DNA from: an uncultured Caryophanales bacterium
Lineage (GTDB): Bacteria > Bacillota_I > Bacilli_A > RF39 > UBA660
DNA length: 15,981 nucleotides
Direction of reading: 5' to 3'
NCBI GenBank assembly: GCA_946402785.1
Contig: CAMIXP010000017.1
Location: forward strand, 1-15,981
The position numbers and the translations under genes were made by a program. The notes beneath the pieces were generated by a model. That model was not told the DNA's origin and searched no databases. It was given only the letters and a program-made list of their open reading frames with translations. The stretch's first letter is position 1, and every line of letters starts with the position of its first letter. Positions 13,150 to 15,981 of the stretch are shown here, in pieces.

Positions 13150-14395
13150 GTTCTCCCTCCTTTAAAAAGTATTCAGTATCCAGTACCAATCGATCCATAA
13201 ATTGAGAAATAGTAGAAGGAGTAATTTGAAGTAATTTTTCATAATGTTCCTCTGCTGTTAAGTCAGTACCCAAATCCTTCACAATCGCATTCCGAAATAA
13301 AGCACCCTTATCATCTAACATTTTAATTAATCCAATACGAGCACGATTCTTAATATTATCTAAGTATTCAGAAATAATTTCTTCTTTCTTTAATTCTTCT
13401 AAAGCTTCTTTTATTTTTTCTTTTACAAAATCAATCGTATCTTTATGAATAAAAGTCGCAATACAAAGAATTCCATAATTCTCAAAAGATAAAGCATGAG
13501 CAGAATAAACCAAATCATTTTCATCTCTTAGTTTCTTATAAAGAATTCTAGAAGATAAAGAAGAAAGTAAACTCTGAACCGTAGATAATAATACCTCATC
13601 TTCTAAACTCATATCTTTTACTTTATAAAAAGATAAGTAAACAGAATTTTGAAAATGAGAATCTTCTGTCTTATTTTTGTAAGTCGTAATTGGCAAATAA
13701 TGTTTTAATTGTACATCAATGGAATAAGAGTCAAAAGAATCTTGATATAAATAGGTATTACATAAATTTGTAATTTTCTCTTCATCTACATTTCCAAATA
13801 CATAAATCATAGGATGATTATTTGTAATAACTTCTTCATAGAATTCAAATAAACTTTTACCAGTAACCTGATCAATTTGTTCAGTATGATTATAAATAGA
13901 CGCAGCAAATCTTCCATTAGGTTCTACTAATTCTTTTCCCTTTAAAAAAGCATATCCATCAGGATCTTCCATCATCTTTTGAACATCCATTTGAAGTAAA
14001 TTGACTTCTCGTTCTACTTCATTTTCATAAAATGCTTGATTTTGAACTTTTGGATGATAAATCATTTGAGAGAAAAATTCAAATTGTTCTTCTAATAAAT
14101 CTTGTTTTAAAGAATAAGTATCGGGAATAGCTAACTCAAAAGAAATATATCCCTCATCTCCTACAAGAGCAGAAGCAGCATAACTAGATAAGATAAAGAT
14201 CTTTTGTTTCGCTAAAGTAAATTCTCTTTCTGTCGGATATTTTTCAGATACAGTATCCAACAAATTAGGAAGAATTTGTGTTAAAGCAAGTCTTTCTTCC
14301 ACATTTTTAAAAGGAAATAATAAACGAACCGTAATCGTTTGAAAATCCTTATTCTTAAAAAAGGTTGGAGTATTTTTAATTTTAAATGTTTGCAC
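13142..14395 (-). CDS. ymfF: M16 family YmfF-like protein (non-zinc partner)
   Basis: 417-aa M16-fold protein with no HxxEH motif: the equivalent N-terminal region reads LLDTVSEKYPTEREF. The C-terminal half keeps the M16 Arg/Tyr signature, LRDENDLVYSAHA (R290, Y297), which helps position substrate. With YmfH it should form a two-subunit peptidase in which each protein supplies half of the site (established for related M16B pairs, inferred here). The start is GTG at 14395, supported by GAGGTGA four bases upstream; no in-frame ATG fits the family N-terminus better. First gene of a two-gene operon, divergent from the GNAT-YrdC gene. Confidence 0.82.
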   Translation of the reverse strand: MQTFKIKNTPTFFKNKDFQTITVRLLFPFKNVEERLALTQILPNLLDTVSEKYPTEREFTLAKQKIFILSSYAASALVGDEGYISFELAIPDTYSLKQDLLEEQFEFFSQMIYHPKVQNQAFYENEVEREVNLLQMDVQKMMEDPDGYAFLKGKELVEPNGRFAASIYNHTEQIDQVTGKSLFEFYEEVITNNHPMIYVFGNVDEEKITNLCNTYLYQDSFDSYSIDVQLKHYLPITTYKNKTEDSHFQNSVYLSFYKVKDMSLEDEVLLSTVQSLLSSLSSRILYKKLRDENDLVYSAHALSFENYGILCIATFIHKDTIDFVKEKIKEALEELKKEEIISEYLDNIKNRARIGLIKMLDDKGALFRNAIVKDLGTDLTAEEHYEKLLQITPSTISQFMDRLVLDTEYFLKEGEHE

Positions 14396-14412
14396 AGAAT
14401 CACCTCATAAAA

Positions 14413-14421
14413 ATTATATCA
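14413..14421 (-). promoter_or_regulatory. Extended -10 promoter of ymfF-ymfH
   Basis: Minus-strand TGATATAAT, 17 bases upstream of the GTG start. No convincing -35 box. Confidence 0.6.
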
Positions 14422-14442
14422 AAAAGAAAAACTTTTTTATAG

Positions 14443-14448
14443 TATAAT
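14443..14448 (+). promoter_or_regulatory. -10 box of the GNAT-YrdC gene
   Basis: TATAAT lies 18 bases before the ATG at 14467, with GAGGTGAT between. No TGn extension or clear -35. It is divergent from the ymfF promoter, about 22 bases away. Confidence 0.5.
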
Positions 14449-14466
14449 AAATACTGAGGTGATAAC

Positions 14467-15498
14467 ATGATCGTATATGTAGAAAATATCAAAAATGGAA
14501 AAGAATTCAATCAACTTTCAGAAGCAGTAGGCTGGGGAGAAGAAGAAAAAGAAGTGATTGAAAAAGCATTAGAAAGAACTGTTTTTTCAATTTCAGCATA
14601 TGATGAAGGAAAGATTGTAGGATATGGTAGAATCATAGGAGATGAAACAAAATTCTTATATATTCAAGATATTATGGTTCACCCAGACTATCAAAACCAA
14701 AAGATTGGATCAACGATTATGAATAAACTAGTAGATCAAATTAAAGAATATAAAAAGGTAAATCCAGAACTACGTGCTTATGTAGGACCAAGTTATGGAA
14801 AAGAAGGATTCTATCGTAAATTTGGATTTAAAACAAGAACAGAAATGCATCTAGGAGAAGGAATGATTCTAGCAGATAACGATGAAATAGAAACCAAGCT
14901 ATGGGATTGGGAAGAAGAAATTCCAGAAGATGGATTAGAAGAAATCATGGATATTTTGAAAAATGATGGAGTGATTATTTTCCCAACAGATACCGTATAT
15001 GGCTTAGCGTGTGACTGCTATAGTGAAAAAGCAATCGAAAGAATCTTTGAAATGAAGAATCGTGCTAGAAATAAACCAATTTGTGTATTAACCAATTCTG
15101 TAGAGAAAATGAAGACGGTTGCAACCGTAAAAGAAAAAGAGAAAGAATTAATTGATAAATACATGCCAGGAGCATTAACCATTATTCTAGATAAAAAAGA
15201 AGATACTCCACCAATTTTAACAGCAGGATTAAATACAATTGGAGTAAGAATTCCGAATAATGAAATAGCCTTAAAAATATTAGAACAATATCCACATCCT
15301 CTAGCAACCACATCCGTAAATGAATCAGGAGAAGCTGCAGGAGTAGATGTAAAAGACTTTATCACAACCTTTGATGGAAAAGTAGATGCAATCATTGATG
15401 GAGGAAAAACAGAACTACAAGTTGCATCAACGATCATTCGTGTAGAAAAAGATGAAATAAAAGTACTAAGAGAAGGAAGTTTAAAAATAGAGGAATAG
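14467..15498 (+). CDS. Fusion of GNAT acetyltransferase and YrdC/TsaC threonylcarbamoyl-AMP synthase domains
   Basis: 343 aa in one uninterrupted frame. Residues about 1-140 form a GNAT acetyltransferase: FLYIQDIMVHPDYQNQKIGS includes the acetyl-CoA loop (Q78-K-I-G81-S-T83), and the GKEGFYRKFGF motif follows. Residues about 155-343 form a YrdC domain. They contain FPTDTVYGLACD (172-183), KNRARNKP (K197, R199, K203, P204), PGALTIIL, GVRIP, ATTSVNESGE and a final VLREGSL strand. YrdC proteins make threonylcarbamoyl-AMP from threonine, bicarbonate and ATP, the first step of tRNA t6A37 synthesis. There is no Sua5 C-terminal extension. The family consensus TSANxSG reads TSVNESG. The ATG follows GAGGTGAT. 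It may be the organism's only t6A first-step enzyme; the acetyltransferase substrate is unknown. Confidence 0.88.
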   Translation: MIVYVENIKNGKEFNQLSEAVGWGEEEKEVIEKALERTVFSISAYDEGKIVGYGRIIGDETKFLYIQDIMVHPDYQNQKIGSTIMNKLVDQIKEYKKVNPELRAYVGPSYGKEGFYRKFGFKTRTEMHLGEGMILADNDEIETKLWDWEEEIPEDGLEEIMDILKNDGVIIFPTDTVYGLACDCYSEKAIERIFEMKNRARNKPICVLTNSVEKMKTVATVKEKEKELIDKYMPGALTIILDKKEDTPPILTAGLNTIGVRIPNNEIALKILEQYPHPLATTSVNESGEAAGVDVKDFITTFDGKVDAIIDGGKTELQVASTIIRVEKDEIKVLREGSLKIEE

Positions 15499-15512
15499 TA
15501 CTTGTAAAATTG

Positions 15513-15521
15513 TGCTATAAT
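15513..15521 (+). promoter_or_regulatory. Extended -10 box upstream of the last gene
   Basis: TGCTATAAT (TGnTATAAT) lies 74 bases before the ATG at 15596, a longer leader than elsewhere in the window. A second, weaker possibility is TATTAT at 15576-15581 with TTGATT at 15551-15556, only 14 bases from the start. Confidence 0.5.
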
Positions 15522-15595
15522 GGAATGGTAAAAATAAGAATCATTTAATGTTGATTTAAGAAAAAAAGAATAAAGTATTATACGAGGTGAAACAT

Positions 15596-15981
15596 ATGGA
15601 TGATGAAAAGAAAGAAATAAAAGAAGAAAAAGAAGAACCAAAGAAAGAAAAAGTAAAAAAGAGAAAAAATGAAAAAAGTGGAAAAGGGATTTATGTTGTT
15701 ATCTGCTTATTCATTGTAGTAATATTTGGTGCTTTAGTAGTTGCTCTTAATAATGTTGGATTATTGGATTTAGGAAAATTAGAAGATGTAGGTAAAAAGA
15801 AAGTTGAGGTTGTTAAGAAGGCTTTAAATGCGAAAAACAAATACGCCTTAATAGAAGCAATTGATTGTAAAGTAGTTGAGAGCAATGTTTCTGAGTTAAT
15901 TACGAGTAATTATGATGTTGTAATTGACTGTCTAGACAACTGGAAAGGCAAACTAGTTATTTCAGAAGAATGTTCTAAGAA
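15596..15981 (+). CDS. Partial gene: membrane-anchored protein with ThiF/E1-like middle region (3' end outside window)
   Basis: 128 complete codons, open to the window edge. Residues 1-30 are almost all Lys and Glu, and 32-51 form one membrane helix (IYVVICLFIVVIFGALVVAL). From about 62 the sequence reads like the middle of ThiF/MoeB/TcdA E1-like enzymes: EDVGKKKVEVVKKAL (63-77), SNVSEL (96-101), then YDVVIDCLDNWKGK (106-119). The D111-C-L-D114-N115 motif in E1 enzymes contacts Mg-ATP. However, the Rossmann GxGxxG half that should precede it is missing; the membrane helix stands in its place. Codons also change: GAG, AAG, GTT and GCT are commoner than in neighbouring genes. The ATG follows GAGGTGA. 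It may be a degenerate or re-purposed E1 homologue, a chimera or a chance likeness; low certainty on function. Confidence 0.6.
   Translation, partial: MDDEKKEIKEEKEEPKKEKVKKRKNEKSGKGIYVVICLFIVVIFGALVVALNNVGLLDLGKLEDVGKKKVEVVKKALNAKNKYALIEAIDCKVVESNVSELITSNYDVVIDCLDNWKGKLVISEECSK

Noticed and set aside
15522..15595. Possible riboswitch or leader peptide in the 74-base leader of the last gene
   Set aside because: No conserved aptamer pattern, terminator/antiterminator pair or credible small frame seen.
15018..15641. 207-codon minus-strand open frame
   Set aside because: Antisense to the YrdC domain, low-complexity Ser/Phe/Leu composition, no ribosome site; a shadow frame.
15599..15690. A-rich repetitive stretch in the last gene, considered as a repeat or frameshift-prone tract
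   Set aside because: It reads cleanly as a Lys/Glu tail in frame with the membrane helix, common in anchored proteins; no repeat unit.
1..15981. tRNA, rRNA, CRISPR, transposase or phage elements, and use of TGA as tryptophan
   Set aside because: None seen: no direct repeats with spacers, no tRNA-like cloverleaf noticed by eye, no transposase motif, and TGA functions as a stop at the HELNH/ASCH and DUF2752 ends.

Overview
The window is AT-rich, compactly coded chromosomal DNA that looks like a low-GC Bacillota (Bacilli-like, possibly an RF39- or Erysipelotrichia-type gut lineage; the exact placement is inference). Supporting signs are strong AGGTGAT/GGAGG ribosome-binding sites, the S4 protein YlmH, the paired M16 proteins YmfF/YmfH, a CopZ-CopA pair and a cofactor-independent phosphoglycerate mutase. 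TGA is used as a stop and tryptophan is TGG, so this is the standard bacterial code rather than the Mycoplasma code. No rRNA, tRNA, IS element, CRISPR array or phage gene was seen, and no gap without a gene exceeds 300 bases.

Layout. (a) 14-1210 (+): membrane-anchored GH25 lysozyme with Ig-like domains. (b) 1223-2750 (-): ylmH, a zinc-ribbon membrane protein and a DUF2752 membrane protein. The last two overlap, and a terminator-like hairpin sits inside the start of the DUF2752 gene. (c) 2807-5488 (+): three overlapping genes, namely a small unknown protein, a 665-residue unknown protein with an HELNH zincin-type motif, and an ASCH-domain protein. They diverge from ylmH across an 18-bp perfect palindrome made of two back-to-back extended -10 boxes. 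(d) 5555-7961 (+): copper chaperone and copper-exporting ATPase. (e) 7998-9747 (+): mnmA (tRNA 2-thiolation) followed by a membrane-anchored XRE regulator. (f) 9812-11320 (+): gpmI. (g) 11342-14395 (-): a hypothetical protein with its own promoter, and the ymfF-ymfH pair of M16 peptidase homologues. (h) 14467-15498 (+): one protein joining a GNAT acetyltransferase to a YrdC/TsaC domain. (i) 15596-end (+): a partial gene with a charged N-terminus, one membrane helix and then a stretch resembling the middle of ThiF/MoeB/TcdA E1-like enzymes.

How it fits together. Most of the recognisable genes are housekeeping: translation quality and tRNA modification (ylmH, mnmA, YrdC domain), glycolysis (gpmI), cell-wall hydrolysis and copper efflux. 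The less ordinary elements are the HELNH/ASCH operon, the GNAT-YrdC fusion, the truncated E1-like sequence behind a membrane anchor, and a repeated promoter layout in which a -10 box (often TGnTATAAT) lies only 16-24 nt before the start codon, implying very short leaders with the Shine-Dalgarno near the transcript 5' end. These family assignments come from reading motifs, not from database searches.
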